Below the pieces are notes generated by a model. It was not told the DNA's origin. It saw only the letters and a program-made list of their open reading frames with translations, and searched no databases. Positions 22,001 to 35,905 of a DNA stretch of 64,000 bases are shown here, one piece after another. How positions within the stretch are numbered: the stretch's first letter is position 1; the number at the start of each line of letters is the position of its first letter. The position numbers and the translations under genes were made by a program. Source of the DNA: Nomia melanderi (Eukaryota > Arthropoda > Insecta > Hymenoptera > Halictidae); the NCBI RefSeq assembly GCF_051020985.1, contig NC_135003.1:6751501-6815500 (forward strand), written 5' to 3'.

Positions 22001-25000
22001 TAAGTTAAAAGTAAAATAACAATATTTTTAAGTACTTCTAAAGTTTCGTGTTCTATGTTACATATATTTAAGTTTCTCAAAAGTGCATCGGGTCTTCAAT
22101 CTATTCATAACATTTCGTCTACAAATATCTCATGAGCCCTACCCAAATTATCACTAAATTAACTGAAAAGTATGAAAACTTTTCTAAAAGCTATCTCGGA
22201 AATACCAATGAAAACCGTCTAGAATTCATCTCAATCGGTTTCCATTGAAAATTGTCGGTAGCTACATATTAAATTAATTCCCACGGAATACCTCGGAGAG
22301 TCTCGAAGAAAAATTCGAAGAAACCCTGGGTCGGAATGAAAGCGCGGGGAAAGGGGATGAAAGACAGGGAGTCTCGGGAATCTCGGTGAAAGGACGGCGT
22401 TAATTAAGCGCCACCCCGGAAGAATGGTCGCTCGAGGAGACCACGAGCGGGAATTAAGGTGTAAAGGAGAGGAGAGCGGCCGCGAGAAAAGGGAGTCGGT
22501 GGAAAAAGTGAAAGGAGCGTGAACGGCTGAAGAATATGGGGCTAGGGAGGGAAAAATGGGAAAGAAAGGGGGGAGGTTAGTTGCGACGGCAAAAAGAGCA
22601 GCAGTGCTTGGTCGCCTTCGGTCACCGGCCACTTCTTCGCTTCCTTTTTCACTCCGACGCGCTCGAGACGGTGCCGAACACGCAATTGTTCCGAATTTTT
22701 CGACGTGCTTAATCTCTTTCTTCCTTCCCGCGCTTTTTTCCCGGCGCGTTCAATGTGCTGGACATTGATCGAGGGTGATACTTGGTTGCTAATGGAGGTA
22801 AGAGGATATTATTGATACTTACTGCTGGAAAATGTTGGGCTTTTTTTGGGAAATTGTGAGATTTCGTGGTAACTTGCGGTGGAGTTTATAATCTCGATGT
22901 TACAGTGTTTCTGGGATTTTTATGGATTTAGTTTTGTGTGGATTAGGTTTGAATTGGTAAGAGGATGTTGTTTATGCACGGTACTGGGAGATATTGGGTT
23001 TCTTTTTGAAAGTTGTAAGATGTAGTCGTAATTTAGGATAGAAATTACAATATGAATCATTTGAACTTATGATTTTCGAATTTGTACTGTGTCATCGGCT
23101 TTTTTCACGTTTGAATTAGACAGAAAAATATTGAAATTTGCCATTTAATTGTGTTGAAAGAAACAAACATCGCTTCCACAACATTTCCAACTCATACCAA
23201 TATCAATTTTCATATCAGTTCCTCTTTTGGCCGATCAAAAGTTTGGAAACTAATTTCGCGTTAAAAACGAAATTCAATTTTCAGTCCACGTTGAAGAGCT
23301 TGAAAACCGACCGTATGATGTATTTTCCGAAAGAGTATCTGTCGATAAAAAGAATTATATTTTCAATCACCAACACACGAAATTATCGAATTTCGTTGAA
23401 GCGTTCTTCAGTTTCAAAATCGATTCATACTTAGCGCATTCCGGCAACCAGGTATGAAGAGAGGGTTGGCGGTGGGTGGCTGACAAAAAAAGGAGAATAA
23501 TTCGTGAGAAATTAAATCACGGAAAAGCGGTCCAATAAAATCGTAGGCGAGAACGATTGGTTTCGTGAAAATATTGAATGGAAAGATTTCGCGAGAACGA
23601 ATCACCGCGAACGGCCCCTCGGAAAAGGGTCACTCGTTGGACTGTGAACGAGCAGCGTTTCCAGCGGTCTCTGTTTCTATCGATGGAAACGAAAAACACC
23701 GGGAAACAAGAGGAACGCGCAGCCCCTGTTGCAGGTTGAGCGGGGAAGCGGCTGTCTCTTTGTGTCCTTTTTTCGGCTGGGAATCTGCGGACGGAAAATA
23801 CGCGTAAACAACGGCTGGCAGGAAAAAACCGGTGGCCTGGCCGCAAAGGAGAATGATTTTGACGAGAGAGATAGAAAGAGCGGTAACGCGAGTAATAATA
23901 CCGCGACTGTTTCGGATATCACCGATCTCGGACAATTCAGATTTCCTGTTTTCGCCTCCAGGTTTCTCTTATGTTGTCTCCTGTCGCGAGCATAAATAAT
24001 AATTGCGATGATTTGTTTCGTGTCTTGCGTATGCTTGTTTAATACTGAACGTACCGGCATATTATATACATCTATTCCTACTGTAATCGATCAAATGACT
24101 AGTTGTAAAATAAAGGTAAGCAGATTAAACGATCAATTTTTCTTAGTGAAAACAGAAATAAAAGGAAAGACAAAAATTAAAGAACTGATTGATTTGACAA
24201 TATAAGAACTGATGCAAAGTTCAATGGACAAAAGAAAACAGAGAATTTTTGTTGAAAATACGTGTACTTTGAATTATTAAAAACAACGTGTATTCTTTGA
24301 ATGGGGGCTCGTTCGGAATTTTATTTTAGTAAAATAGTATAGTAAAAGCTACTATGTAACATTGTATATTACTATTACGCCACTATTAGAAACAATCAAA
24401 ATCACCGCCAACAGTCAATTAGTTTATATTTCTTTGACTCTGTACGAGCAACGAGCAATAAGGGAAATAGCATCCACCAGCCGAAGGGTAAGAAACGTTA
24501 TATTTAAATTGACTGCAGGTTAAGAGGCGTGCACGCATTTAATTTCTTTGTCGCGTTAACAATTCACGAGGAACGAGTAGTTCGGAGGTAGAAGGAGGGA
24601 AAAGAAGGATAAGAGGCAGAAAAAGAGAAAAATGAAGAGACTGGACGGGAAAGAGCGAAAATTCGTAGTGCCCGTGGCCCGCGAAACTTTCACGTGAAAT
24701 TTTAACTGCGGGGGCAGTTTGTTAAGGGTGACTTCTTTTTCTTTCAATTCTTTCTTCCTGCACGAAGATGACGTGCCGCGCCGGCGTGCTCCCTTTTCCG
24801 ACGTTCCCACTCGCTCCCCCGTTTACGAGCGTCGTCCTGATTCCGTTTGACGAACTTTAACGGAGGAGGCAGCGAATTTCTGTCGGCGCTTTCCGGGAAA
24901 ACGGTTTTTCGCGAATTAATGGGAACGGGAGTTGAAAAGATTCACGGCGAGATCGGAGAACGCTGCGAGAGAGATTTTTTTCTCGGACGGAATATCTGTT

Positions 25001-26647
25001 ACAATAGAATTAATGGATTATACCGGTGGATAGGATTGTTAGGGAAGCAGAGCGAATTTATAAAGAAGATTCCTTCTCGGGGATAAGTAATTCACCATTG
25101 TTATTCATCGTTCGACTACCTGTTTTTCAATTAAGGACATTTCTCAACGAATTTTCCTTGATAACGGAAAGTCATTATGAATATTGAGGGAAGTGGATTT
25201 ATTTTATGAACTTATGGGGCTGATGGTTGACAATTATTTTATGGAGAATACTGAAATTATTTTGTTGAAGAAATTCAGGTAATATTCTTTATTTATATAT
25301 TTGACATTAGGAAATTTAACTTAATTTATTGGATAGTCTTAAGGAAACTAAAATTTATAATTTTCGAAAATTTAGAAATGTGTTATTTCATTCGCTTGGA
25401 ATAGATATTTTAAACAATTTTATTTAGTTTTGCTGTTACCTCCAAAATCGTCACCAAAGATTTCTTTTTAAACCAATCCACTTTTCTCAAGAAAGAAAAG
25501 GAAGATCTTCCTCAAAAATAAACCATCACGTATCCAAATAACTCACTCACCCGAGGACAAGAAAATAAAGAGCAGCGACCCCTCCTGTTGCAGATTTAAT
25601 GCGCTATCCGCGGCGCCGCAACCGAAACGAAACAAGGAAACGAGAAAGATAGGATGCTTCAAGGGCCACCGGCTGCGTTAAATAAAACCGAAAGCAAAGT
25701 GGAGCCTTTCCGCGGCGCGGCTTGTTCCGTGTTCCCGTGGGACGGCGGATAATACGCGGGAAATCAAGTTTCACGGGCAAAAGAAAGCCCGGGGACCTTC
25801 GAACGCTTTCCTCGGTAAGAAAGAAAAAAAAGGGCGAGACCGGTGGCACGGAGGAAACATATTTTCCGGGATGGTTGGCAATTATTTCCCGCGAGCTTAC
25901 GGTAGGCGGTTTAGAATCGCGATGGCTGCTGCCGAGGGGCGGGATAACCGTCGCGGAAAAACGAGGCGAGGAGGGAAAGTTGGGAAAAGTCGAGGTTAAC
26001 GAGTTCGAACAAGCGGAATTGGATGACACGGGAAACGACGGACGAAGAAAACTGCTGGGAAACATAAGAGGTGGGAGGGGGGTGAGCGGGAAAGAAAGAG
26101 GGTACGAGAGGGTGGAATGGGGGGAGGATCATCCGTCGTGAATTAAATTGGCCGCGGGCAAAATGCTCGTGAAACCGTGAAATTACCATTTTGAGGCTCG
26201 CGCGCGGGTTTCAAAGCCATCTTTTTACACGATCTGACAGCGGTTCCCCTATTGGTGACATTCGTGTCTTTTCTATTATCGTCGCCCTTTGCACCCCGAC
26301 CACTCCTACCCGAACATCTATATTTTCGTCGTGACCTGGAATTAAGTTTCTCCCTCCCGCCCCTTGGGACGACGAGCGAACCTTCTCTTCGGATTCAGTC
26401 GAGCAAACATAATATCGAGCAGATAGAGTTTAATGCTTGGAGTATCGGGTGGCTTGGGTTAGGAGTGCCGCCTGGAGTTTTCGATGAACGATTTTTCGGT
26501 AACTTTTTGGTTTAAAGGGATTTGGAGATTTTGTAAATCTTGGACCTTGGGGAGATTTTCGTTTAAATGAAATTTGAAGAATTTTGGAATGAGTTTGTGG
26601 GGTAATATGCTGAGTTTTTCGAAGGACCACCCAATGTTGGAACTAAA
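19021..26647. other. No gene seen
   Basis: Apart from the 20.7-kb tandem repeat this is unannotatable. A GC-rich patch at 20.0-20.35 kb has a 159-codon minus frame overlapped by two plus frames. The patches at 21.3-21.6, 22.3-22.75, 23.5-24.0, 24.6-25.05 and 25.6-26.2 kb are similar. None shows a recognisable domain. Confidence 0.45.
20740..21295 (+). repeat. Degenerate tandem repeat, unit about 115-150 bp
   Basis: The block ACAAAATATTTTTATC and its variants begins at about 20745, 20876, 20991, 21129 and 21279. It is followed in several units by a C/T-rich stretch, then TCGATAA-TTATC and ATTTCAATTTC. Four to five diverged units are present. It is noncoding. Confidence 0.6.
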
Positions 26648-26870
26648 TGACTGATTGACTGATAGCTGAGCTGATTCTCAACTGAGTCTGATTGAAGTTG
26701 AGCTGATTTTCAACTGATTCTGATTGAAGCTGAGCTGATTCTCAACTACTTCTGACTCTGAACTGAACTGGTACTGATTTTTACTGAACTGATTCTGAAC
26801 TGATACTTATACTGACTGTCAAACTGATCTTTTTTCTGACTGTTTGAAGGGTTTTTATACTGATCCTGGG
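26648..26870 (+). repeat. ACTGATTCTGA minisatellite
   Basis: About 200 bp are built from variants of CTGATTCTGAACTGA and AGCTGATTCTCAACTG, with a drifting unit of about 10-14 bp and a longer ~43-bp repeat (GATTCTGATTGAAG-TTGAGCT) at its start. It runs directly into the open frame at 26844. Confidence 0.7.
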
Positions 26871-27074
26871 CCTACTCCCTCCCTCTCGATATACGAAGGT
26901 GGGCCTCAGGGGCGGTTTTTTTATCCCTTCCTACGCAAGATACCTACCCCTGTCTCATCCCTTTCCAGTCCGCCTGTAGCGCGGGTTTCCTGGAGCGGGG
27001 ATGACGGAGTTGGTCGCTATGCTGAACGAATGTTTGGCAACGCTGGGGAAATTCCATTAGGTCAAAATCCTTGA
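26844..27074 (+). other. Unexplained 76-codon open frame next to the minisatellite
   Basis: The frame starts at a TTG within the minisatellite edge and encodes a proline- and glycine-rich product (TDPGPTPSLSIYEGGPQGRF, then a basic end FGNAGEIPLGQNP). It has no ATG start at the left, no clear splice site, and no recognised domain. It may be a fragment of a repeat or chance. Confidence 0.12.
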
Positions 27075-30000
27075 GGACACCTTTTCTAAAATTCTAACAG
27101 ACCCTCTGGAACACGACTTTACGATACCTGGACTGAAGTGAAAAAACTAGACAATGGTTGATTTCTACGCTGAACCCTTATGTGCCGCATATCGGCTGCA
27201 GGCCGGCCTGCTAAAGTACCGGACGGAAAGCTGATGGTCACGTACGTCTCTAAGAATAATTCCCGTGTCGTAAAATTGTCCCCTTGTTGTCCTAACAGGT
27301 AAACTGTAAAGCAAAGAGTTAATATAGAAATTAGCACATTGTAATGGCAACACGAATTTACAAAGTTTATTTATTCCTGGATAATTTTAATATTTCAGTA
27401 TTAAAGTAAACGCGATGTTAACATTAATTAATACGTAATGTTCCATTTATCCTTATATTCGAATTTAATATTTACAAACGCATAAAAATCCCTAGTCCAT
27501 TAATAATGCAGATCGCATTACAAAGGGGATCAAATAATAATAATCGTAAAAAAATTAATAGACTCAAACTGATTTAATGGTAAAACACGCGCTAGCAAGT
27601 AACAATAATTTTGCAGTCTGAACAGGTGAAACAAAACGTATTCCAATACCTCGGGGCGTTTCATTATCTCCTGGCTACAGATTACACGGGATCTTATTAA
27701 AGGATTGATGTTACGGATTATCAGAATTATAAAGTGTATACTGGGATTACGGCCGTTTCGTAATAAAGAGTTAATAAGCTTTTCGAGCTGAACGAATTCG
27801 CGGGGGAAAGACAGAGAGTTGCGGGTCACGATGAAAGCTCGATTATCCCGCGGAAAATGTGGCATTAATGAACGACCCGCGGTAGTTTCGTTTGATAAGG
27901 GGATAATGTTAATGAGAAGAAAAGCGTTAATTCTCTTTCCACCTTTCTCTTTCTCTCTCTGTCTTCTTCTTTAGTCATCTTTTAATGAGATCTACTCGAT
28001 ACCTCGAGTGACCGTGTTATTCCGTTCTCGACGAAATTCTCGCGCGAGGACCGGTACTGGACTAATTAAATCAATTCTATACCTCGCTGCAAACTGAAGA
28101 ATCCTTGAGAAGGTACATCGTAGATCCGACACTCGACAAATATTCTTTTATGATCACTACCGTAATGAATAGTTATGAAGCGCGATCGTTTATCGAATTC
28201 TTCCGATTGGAAAACGTCGACGGAGACATTGATACTTGAGATTGGAGTATTTGTTTGAAATTCTCTCTTGTTAGTGATAATCGTGGCTTGCTGATGAAAA
28301 TATTGTGACGTTGTGCTATAATAACAGAAATATCAGATGACGGAGAATGAGTAACTTGGCTTTTTTTTACTATTATTAGGAAGATAATTGATGCATTAGA
28401 CATTAGAGAAATCGATTTAGTAATACGCAAACTGAACTCAATTGAAGTCTCAATAGATGCATTTTCCGAGTTTCTATAGAAACAATTCGTAAAACCAATG
28501 TAACTACTCGTTAGTTCTAGTGTTAAATGTTCGTAGCTTGTAAATTAACTGTTCTCTCAAACTTTGTCAAACCTTCGATAAAATACTGATAAATGTTAAT
28601 ATTCCAGTATAATTGCTAAATGCTAATTTGTAATCGATTGGTTACAGTTAAACGTTGTTGATTTGCACAAACTACTCTAATATCCACCAATCCAAAGAAA
28701 AGTAAATATAATAAACGAAGTATCCTAAGTTTCTTAACGACATCTTTTCTAAGATTTGCCGTGGATATCGATCATTGGAATAAGTATCGAAATGTTTCCA
28801 GCCTGTCCCCTAAATCAATCCAAATCCAAGGTAGCAAACATTCAACCGCATCATTATCCGTTCGGAAAGTTTTATTTCCATGCCAGCTGTGGAGAGCGCG
28901 CAGTTTGCGCGCGAGTTACGAGGGGAACTCGGAAAAACAAATTATCGACGATCCGTACAATCAATACCGAGCTGCTGCATGAACGAGTTCGCAACTTGTC
29001 CGAACGTAACGAAACAACTCCTAGGCCCTCTTTCTCTCTCTATCTCGTGGTACGTGGAAAAGAAGAGTTCGTTGCTTCCCCTTCTCACCCCCAGCAACTC
29101 CTGGCCGTAAGACTCCTCTCTGTATTCTGCAGTTTATGCACGGTCGTAAAAACTTCATCGTTGAGCGACGCGGCCAATCTTCGCGTTCGAATTTACGGCG
29201 ATCGAAGATCCAGCCGAATCCACGAATCTTCGATTAACTGCCACGCTTTCGGGACATTGCAGGCTTTAATTATAAATATTCGGGCTAGGTTGTAAAATAG
29301 GCGTTTTCTTTAGATGGGAAAGTATTTTTGGAGACGAATCTGATATTTTGAGTCTCCGTCTCGAGTCTTTAGGTTTATCACTTTTGAAGTTTTGAGAAGA
29401 GATTATGAATTTTTATTCGTTTCAATTTGTTTGGTTCTTGCTTTTGGATTATCAAGGGGGGATTATAAAAGTTTGTTTTATTGATGTTATTTTTCTTTTG
29501 GATTTCTAAAGTGGAATTATGAATTTTATTGCTTTGAGTCTTATCAGTTCTGAATTTCTATAAAGGAACGGTTTTAATTACTCTTCTTTTTATAATTAAT
29601 TTGTTTGTGAAGTTTACGAAAGAAAAAGATTAATTTTTCTTCTTTGGAATCTTTTCTCCGTAGAATTTTTGGAAAGCAGGATAAATTACGCGCGCATCGC
29701 ATATTTGTAGCGCGCGTTACACAAGAGAGTGCGTGAATTAAGCGCGAGAGCCGAAAGAGACCGGATTTCCATGAAAAAGGTGAGCCGAAAACGTACAGTG
29801 AAATTTGTTCACAGCTTTCGCTTCGTTTTCGAAAAAAGGTTTGAATTTCAGACGAGCGTGCTATTAAATAGAGCTCGGCCGGCGCGACTGTTCGTTAGTT
29901 ACCGTTTTTACTTACGGTAAACACGAATGCACATGCACGTCCGACGTGTTTTCACTGTCGATTTACCGGAAAACGAGGTATCGCAGGAAAAAATGTTAGT

Positions 30001-31430
30001 AGCCATGTACTGCGTATACATTTACTATTCAATATACAACTAGTGCAAATTCCTTTTGCTGCGCGTGTAAAGAATCATTCAAATAAATGTAAAACAGGGC
30101 AAAGTGAAATTGCATACGTATTTCATGGAAATTTTTGAAGTATTACCAATTAATTTATACTGAAATAGAACCACTAACTCGGTTAGCAAATGTTTATACA
30201 ATCTTCCACCAACTACCCTCTGAATATTTCCAATTAAACAAGTCTTACAGACACAAAAATTCAAAGTAAATAAAAGTCGAAAGAAACTGAATAAATAGTA
30301 TCTCATTTTCAAACAATATATATTTTGATATTTTTATGTTATATCATGTATAATTTTTGTAAATAATCGATTATTTATTTATCACCGAGCCAATAACATC
30401 CGCTCGATAGCAACTTCTTCCACTCCCATCCCTTCCAACCCCGCAACGTTCCACTTTCTTCCCCCGTTTTGTTTCTCCAATTTCCATCATAAATTTTTTC
30501 TTTTTCCACCGCTTTACACACTTCACCCCGTTTTTCACCCCCGCTGTCCTTCCCGCAACCTTCCGCTTCCTTTCCTCGCGGCGCTCGAGTGCCGCCAACC
30601 ACCACACGCTTTTTCCACCATCTTTTTTTCGCCTTTTTCCTTTCTCCATCCTTCTCCTCGCTTCTTCGTTCCCCTTCTTTCGCCACCCCATCCCCTACTT
30701 TCCAGGCAGTCCTTTCGTTCCAAGGACGTGATTTACTCGTTGCGTACACCGACCAGCAACCAAGAGAGAAAAATACAAGCCGGAAATAATGATTTAACTG
30801 TGGAAACGGTCGTTCTCGAACCGCGCTGTGAAAATAGAGAGAGGCAAGAGGTAAAGACTGAGAAATGGGGGAAGTGAATGACCTGGACGAAGAAAGTGAA
30901 CGGAGAGAAAAGACACCGAGAGAGATTCAAAGAGAGAGCAGAGGGAGAAAGAGGGATAAGATATTGAAGAAGACAAAAAGCAAGAAGAGAGAGACAGAAC
31001 CAAACAGAGAGAAGGGAGCGAGTCAAACAAAAAGAGACCAAGAAACAGAGAAGAATTTAAGAGAATCAAGGAGAGACAAAAAGGAGAGAAGAAACTAACA
31101 GAAATAAAGGGATAGAAGAAAACAGAGAAGAGATTAAGAGAAATAAAGAGAGAATAGAGTGACAGAAACGAATAGAGAGACAGAGAGATCATTTTACCTT
31201 TTTTCCTGTCTCAGTCTCAGTCACGATTTTCACCCCCCTTTTTGCAATTCGTTTTGGTTTAGTCTGGGGACCGGAAAATAAAAGGGATGAAAAAGGAAAA
31301 AATGAATTCGGTGGTCACTAGGATAAAGAGCGAGCGAGCAAGCAAGCAAGCGCGATACGCCGTGCACTTTTTCCCTCTCTTCTCTTTTTTCCTTTTTTCA
31401 CCGTTTTTACGTTCATATTTTCATTTCACG
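27075..31430. other. No gene seen
   Basis: AT-rich with GC-rich patches at 28.85-29.25 kb and about 29.7-29.9 kb. A 179-codon plus frame at 28756-29295 lacks a plausible start context and overlaps other open frames. The 30.4-31.2-kb pyrimidine and purine blocks are low complexity. Confidence 0.45.
30830..31185 (+). repeat. Polypurine (GA-rich) tract
   Basis: About 350 bp of AGAGA/GAAA-rich sequence, preceded by a pyrimidine-rich block on the plus strand (30400-30700). The pyrimidine-then-purine arrangement makes long but meaningless frames on both strands. Confidence 0.7.
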
Positions 31431-31433
31431 CAG

Positions 31434-31633
31434 ATTCTCTAACGGGTAACGTGCACGGACTTCGTCGCCCGACCGGCGAGGTCACCGCACGATCGTCGTG
31501 CCTCAGCGGTTTCGCTGAAAAAGACGGTTCGAATTTTGGAGAATGCGACTGCGAAACTGGATCGTATCGCATGAAACGAGAGCGCGCAACATTTCTGCGT
31601 GGAAGTCGCGCGGTACTCGAGAGCGCAATGTGA
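31434..31633 (+). CDS. Candidate terminal exon or chance frame after a strong acceptor
   Basis: A long pyrimidine tract (roughly 31370-31430) ending in CACGCAG at 31433 is one of the best acceptors in the window. After two bases it opens a 65-codon frame: SLTGNVHGLRRPTGEV, then a cysteine pair in GECDCETG, ending ESAM and TGA at 31633. No matching upstream donor or exon was found, and the product is not recognised. The neighbouring sequence is a polypurine tract, so the acceptor-like tract may be only part of that low-complexity zone. Confidence 0.15.
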
Positions 31634-32629
31634 TCCGCTTCTAACGGTGAACTATTTTCAAGTTGAAATTCTAAGGATTCAAATTTCGAACGATCTACAT
31701 TATCTTTGCCCGTGGAAAAATTATTTAGAAGATAGGTTTTATACATTTATGAAATATATAAATGGAATGTAGAGCAGAGACATGATTATAAGCATTTAAG
31801 AATGTTACTTTCGTTGAACTTGTGATCTGAATTCGTTATACTATACGTTGTTAAGATCAGCTTCAGAATTAAAGAGTGATCAATTTCCAATAATAATTAA
31901 CATTGGCAATTATTCCATAGATAGAAGTAAATAAAAAAGGTATAATTTATTTTCTCGTAAGTTATTGAATATATAAATCATTTCCCTAGAGAAGCCGAGA
32001 AGCCAACAAACAAAAGCCAGTCACAATCAAACAGGGCTACAAATTCCACGACGCGTAGGGTAAAAAAAGACCACACGAAACTTCTCGTTTCTCGATTCCC
32101 AACGACTGTCCGCGGATTCCCATCGATTCGGTGTGCTCGCGACCGATGTAATTCTCGACTGCGTTCCCCTTTCAAAGGAAACAAGGCGGAAGGAAAGCAT
32201 GAGCGAAGGGACACGAACGCGGAACCGAACAAAACCGAACGAAACAAAACCAAAAAGCGACAACTATGACAAAAAAGAATGAGAAAAAAGGAAAGGGGGA
32301 AGAACGCGCGGAATAAGCCGACGGTGATTGTTCACTGGCTGCGCGGCCGAAGGTACCGCGGCTCGCATTGTCGTCTGAAGTTTTCAGCGATTGTTTCGAG
32401 AGAACCAAACCGATACAACGTGTCCGATGGGGATCGGGAAAACGCCGACTACGTTTCAAAACAACTCGCCCCCCTCTTTTCCATTCGTCTCGAGTTTTCC
32501 TCGAGGCTTTTCCTTCTACCGACGGAAAAATATTGATCAGAAAGGCGAAAGGGGAGTACTTTTGGATGAAGGTTACCAAACTGAATCGTGACTTGGTTTT
32601 TGACAGATTGCGACAATTTTAAAAGTACG

Positions 32630-32825
32630 GAAAGTTTGAAATTTTGAAATCTGAAGCTTTAAAAGTTTTGGAATTTTTAAATTTCAAATTTACAAAATTT
32701 TTAATTTTAACGTTCCAAAGGTTAAAATTTTCAATGTTTCAAAGTTTCAATGTTTTAAAATTTCAAGCTCCAAACTTTCAAACTTTCAAATATTCAAATT
32801 TTCAAAGTTACAAAATACCACAATA
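32630..32825 (+). repeat. Short-period TTTCAAA/TTTGAAA tract
   Basis: About 195 bp are built from drifting 8-10-bp words such as AAATTTTGAAAT, CAAAGTTTCAATG and CAAACTTTCAAA. Similar tracts occur at 43.1-43.3, 52.1-52.3 and 58.5-58.6 kb. Confidence 0.65.
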
Positions 32826-35699
32826 ATTTCTAAACATATTATAGATAAATGATTTAATAGTAACGCAGTTACTTCGAATTAATCATAAAGAATTTCATAA
32901 GCGAACGAGTCGGAAAAACGATTATTTTTGGAAATGGGTTCTGCGTCGTAAAAGTATAGGAATCACTGTTTCAGAGAAAACGGTTCGTCGAACGAAAATT
33001 GGCGCGTCGCGCCTTTGTTCCGTGATTTTTATGCGCGATCGTCGCGCAGACGTTCGGCACCCTCGGTTATTTTTCCGCCTCGCCGATTTGTCACGAGCGA
33101 ATTCCCCGGAACATTCGTTGACGATTGAAAAATTTCATTTTTTATTCCTCTGAAGCCCGTGTTTCCCGTGCTTTGTCTTTCTGTTTCATGTCTCATGGGA
33201 ATTTTATGCGAATACCGGTGAAAACGCGCGGTAATATTCGCGAGTTGGGAAATTTCGCGTTGGTAACTTTTGGGTAACCAAAAGTGGTTGATGAATGCAG
33301 GGCGAACAGTAGTGTAATGCGCTTGGTAATTTTGGAAATTTCAGTTTCGCGGTGGGATACATTTGCAGGAGTGAATTTTGAAAATTTAGTAGAGGAACGT
33401 TGATGGAAAATCAGCGCTTAAAACGGATTTTTGTCGATGAATATTTCATCAATAGAATTTTACGAAGTTATACTAAATATTAGAAAATAGCGTCTAGGAA
33501 AATGAACAATTAAATTTTTTAGATTAAACCCATCAAAACAATGAAAAATATCTTTTTATTACCATTTATTATAAGTAGAAGGTGATGAAGAAAAAAACAT
33601 ACCCAAAGAAAGTCTATTACATCTATTAAAAACGTAATATCTTCAAAAATTATAAATAATAGCTCCAACAGCCTTTGTACGTAATATAATTCGAATATTT
33701 TTCACCAAACCATCAACATTTCATTCTTTATCTTTACCATTATTTTTAATTCTTCAAGATTCTTCGATAAATCTACAGGAAACATAAACAAACACAATAA
33801 TACCCTACATAAACCAATATGAAAATGTGAAGATACACAAATTTCTATCTAGCCTTCAACGAAAACAACAGGTTAAATTACTTCGGGGACGTGGAAGGTT
33901 TAATCACGGTCGAAGAATTAACACGAACAGGCCGGGAGAGAGTAATTGTAAGGCGACGCTAATTGTAAGAGAAATTTAAATGAAACAGGAGGAGATGCGA
34001 ACGAAACTTTCGGTGGCTCGTTCAAATTCCCACGTTGCTTATCGATACAGAGACAGGAGGTTGGAATCAGAAGCACCGAGGGAACTCCGTAGTTCTCTCG
34101 ACGGACGCTGAATGGTCCCGGTGTCCTCTATGCACACGTGGAACGCGTGGCCGGCACGGCAGCGTCGGATCACTTTCCAAGAACTTTAAGTTTAATTACT
34201 GGCTGATATGCGGTCCATGGTCGGGAGCTGTTTACGGGAAACTCGCAAATGACCGCGGACACTGCAACTTTCCCGTTGCGCGAGGAATGTATTAAAACCC
34301 CGTGGAACTTCCGACTGTTGCCGGGCATCCCTGTCGCAAGAAACAGAGACGATATGACGAAACGTCGGGTCGCCGAATGGATTCATTGTTTTTATAGACT
34401 TTTGACCCTACTGAACGTAAAGGGAAATACTAAAAGTTAGTGAAAAGTTTCGTTTTATGTGAAATAGGATACTTGTATGATGCTTTATATAAAATTTTAT
34501 TTTGAGGTCTTTGACTATATCTAGAGGAAAGTACTGGAAATAGTCTCTATACATAAAGTTTAATCCATAATAATTTGTTATGAATTGAAGTTGAAACCGA
34601 AATTAAATTGAGAGAAGCTCAGAAGAATCACCAATCACATAGAAATAATATTTTAATAAACTTCACTCAGTTTTATCCAACAAAACTTGTTCAACCAACA
34701 AAGATATAGCGCCGAATAATTACATAGATAATATAACCCAAAACAACCATTGCAGCTTCAGGTAGATCTAATTTTCACACGAAAGTACAATAAAAACGAA
34801 CAAACCACGAGAAACTCAACCACCATTCGCGCATTATACCTCGAGTCACACGCACTCCAACCAGGCTCAACGCGCATAACTTGTAACGCAAACATTTTAG
34901 GCATTCATTAAAGTTTTCCCCCAAATAAATTCGAATTATTACCGAGGGCTCGTTTGCGAGGATTTATCTGGTCCCCTGTTTTCGGATTCTTTGTTTGTCC
35001 CTGGTTCCGAGTGGAATCATCGTCGACCATATACATGCGAACACATACACAAACATTCACAAACGTACGTGTACATAAAACACAAGAGTACGATGTAATG
35101 CAAACGCTCGGCTCCGAACAAAGGCTGTCACGAAAATATGACGCATGCACCGGGCGCCATTATTTCGGTGGAAAATTATTAATGCCGCCTCGTGGCTGCC
35201 AGTTATTGCCGGAACAATTACTTGCAACGTGGCTTGTTTAATGTAATAAGCCGCGCGATACTGGCACGGAAAACGCGCAGTTCGGTAATTGCGAACGAGT
35301 TGCGACGAGGCGGGGACCTGAAAGGTATCTACCGTGTTCGTTCTCCAAGTGTCCGTGCGGTTAACAATTTTACCCGTTTCCCGGGGATTTGTTAATTACA
35401 AGATAGAGGGAAAGTTGATCCACGCTCGAATTAAATTCCGTTGTAATTCCGATAGAAACTTTGCTACTGAGTTGGAACGGTCGTTTCTGTTCAGTTGCAA
35501 TTATTCTGCGTTATTACGGTTATTGTGTCTTTTTTCCACTGGAACTTCGTTGTTCAGTAACGAGAAGTAGCAATAAAAAATACTTCAGCGGTCGCCCTGA
35601 GGGTTGGATAACTCGATAACAATACACAAAGATAAGAACATTTGCATAGGCTGAATGGTTACGGGATCAAATAGCTAACGATGGATGCACAGTTTCGTG

Positions 35700-35905
35700 G
35701 GTACAACGGTTTCAAGATTGGAGGTTTAGGATCTTGGAAGATGAAGTCTCATAAGCTTAATGCTTAGTGGTTTAAGACTAATGACTCGAAAACTTGAAAG
35801 CTTAACGAATGGAATGTTCAAAAGTCTTGAAGCATAGGCAGTTAAGATTGAGAAGCACGAATGGAACTTGGAACTCAGAAGCTCAGCAGCTTAGGCACAC
35901 AAAAT
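35700..35905 (+). repeat. Diverged short-period AG/CTT-word tract
   Basis: Degenerate words (TTAAGACTAATGACT, GAAAACTTGAAAGCTTAACG, GAAGCTCAGCAGCTTAGG) repeat loosely through about 200 bp. It may be an old member of the TTTGAAA tract class. Confidence 0.35.

Noticed and set aside
27172..27327. TGAACCCTTATG ... GCAAAGAGTTAA as a further TTAA MITE
   Set aside because: The left end lacks TTAA and the two ends align poorly beyond a few bases.
28756..29295. 179-codon plus-strand frame
   Set aside because: Two other plus frames overlap it, there is no domain, and it crosses from AT-rich to GC-rich DNA as a random frame would.
30371..30749. Lysine/glycine/arginine-rich minus frames
   Set aside because: They are a direct consequence of the pyrimidine-rich plus strand; low complexity.
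30733..31192. Leucine/serine/phenylalanine-rich minus frames resembling membrane protein
   Set aside because: They arise from the GA-rich tract. The hydrophobicity is compositional.
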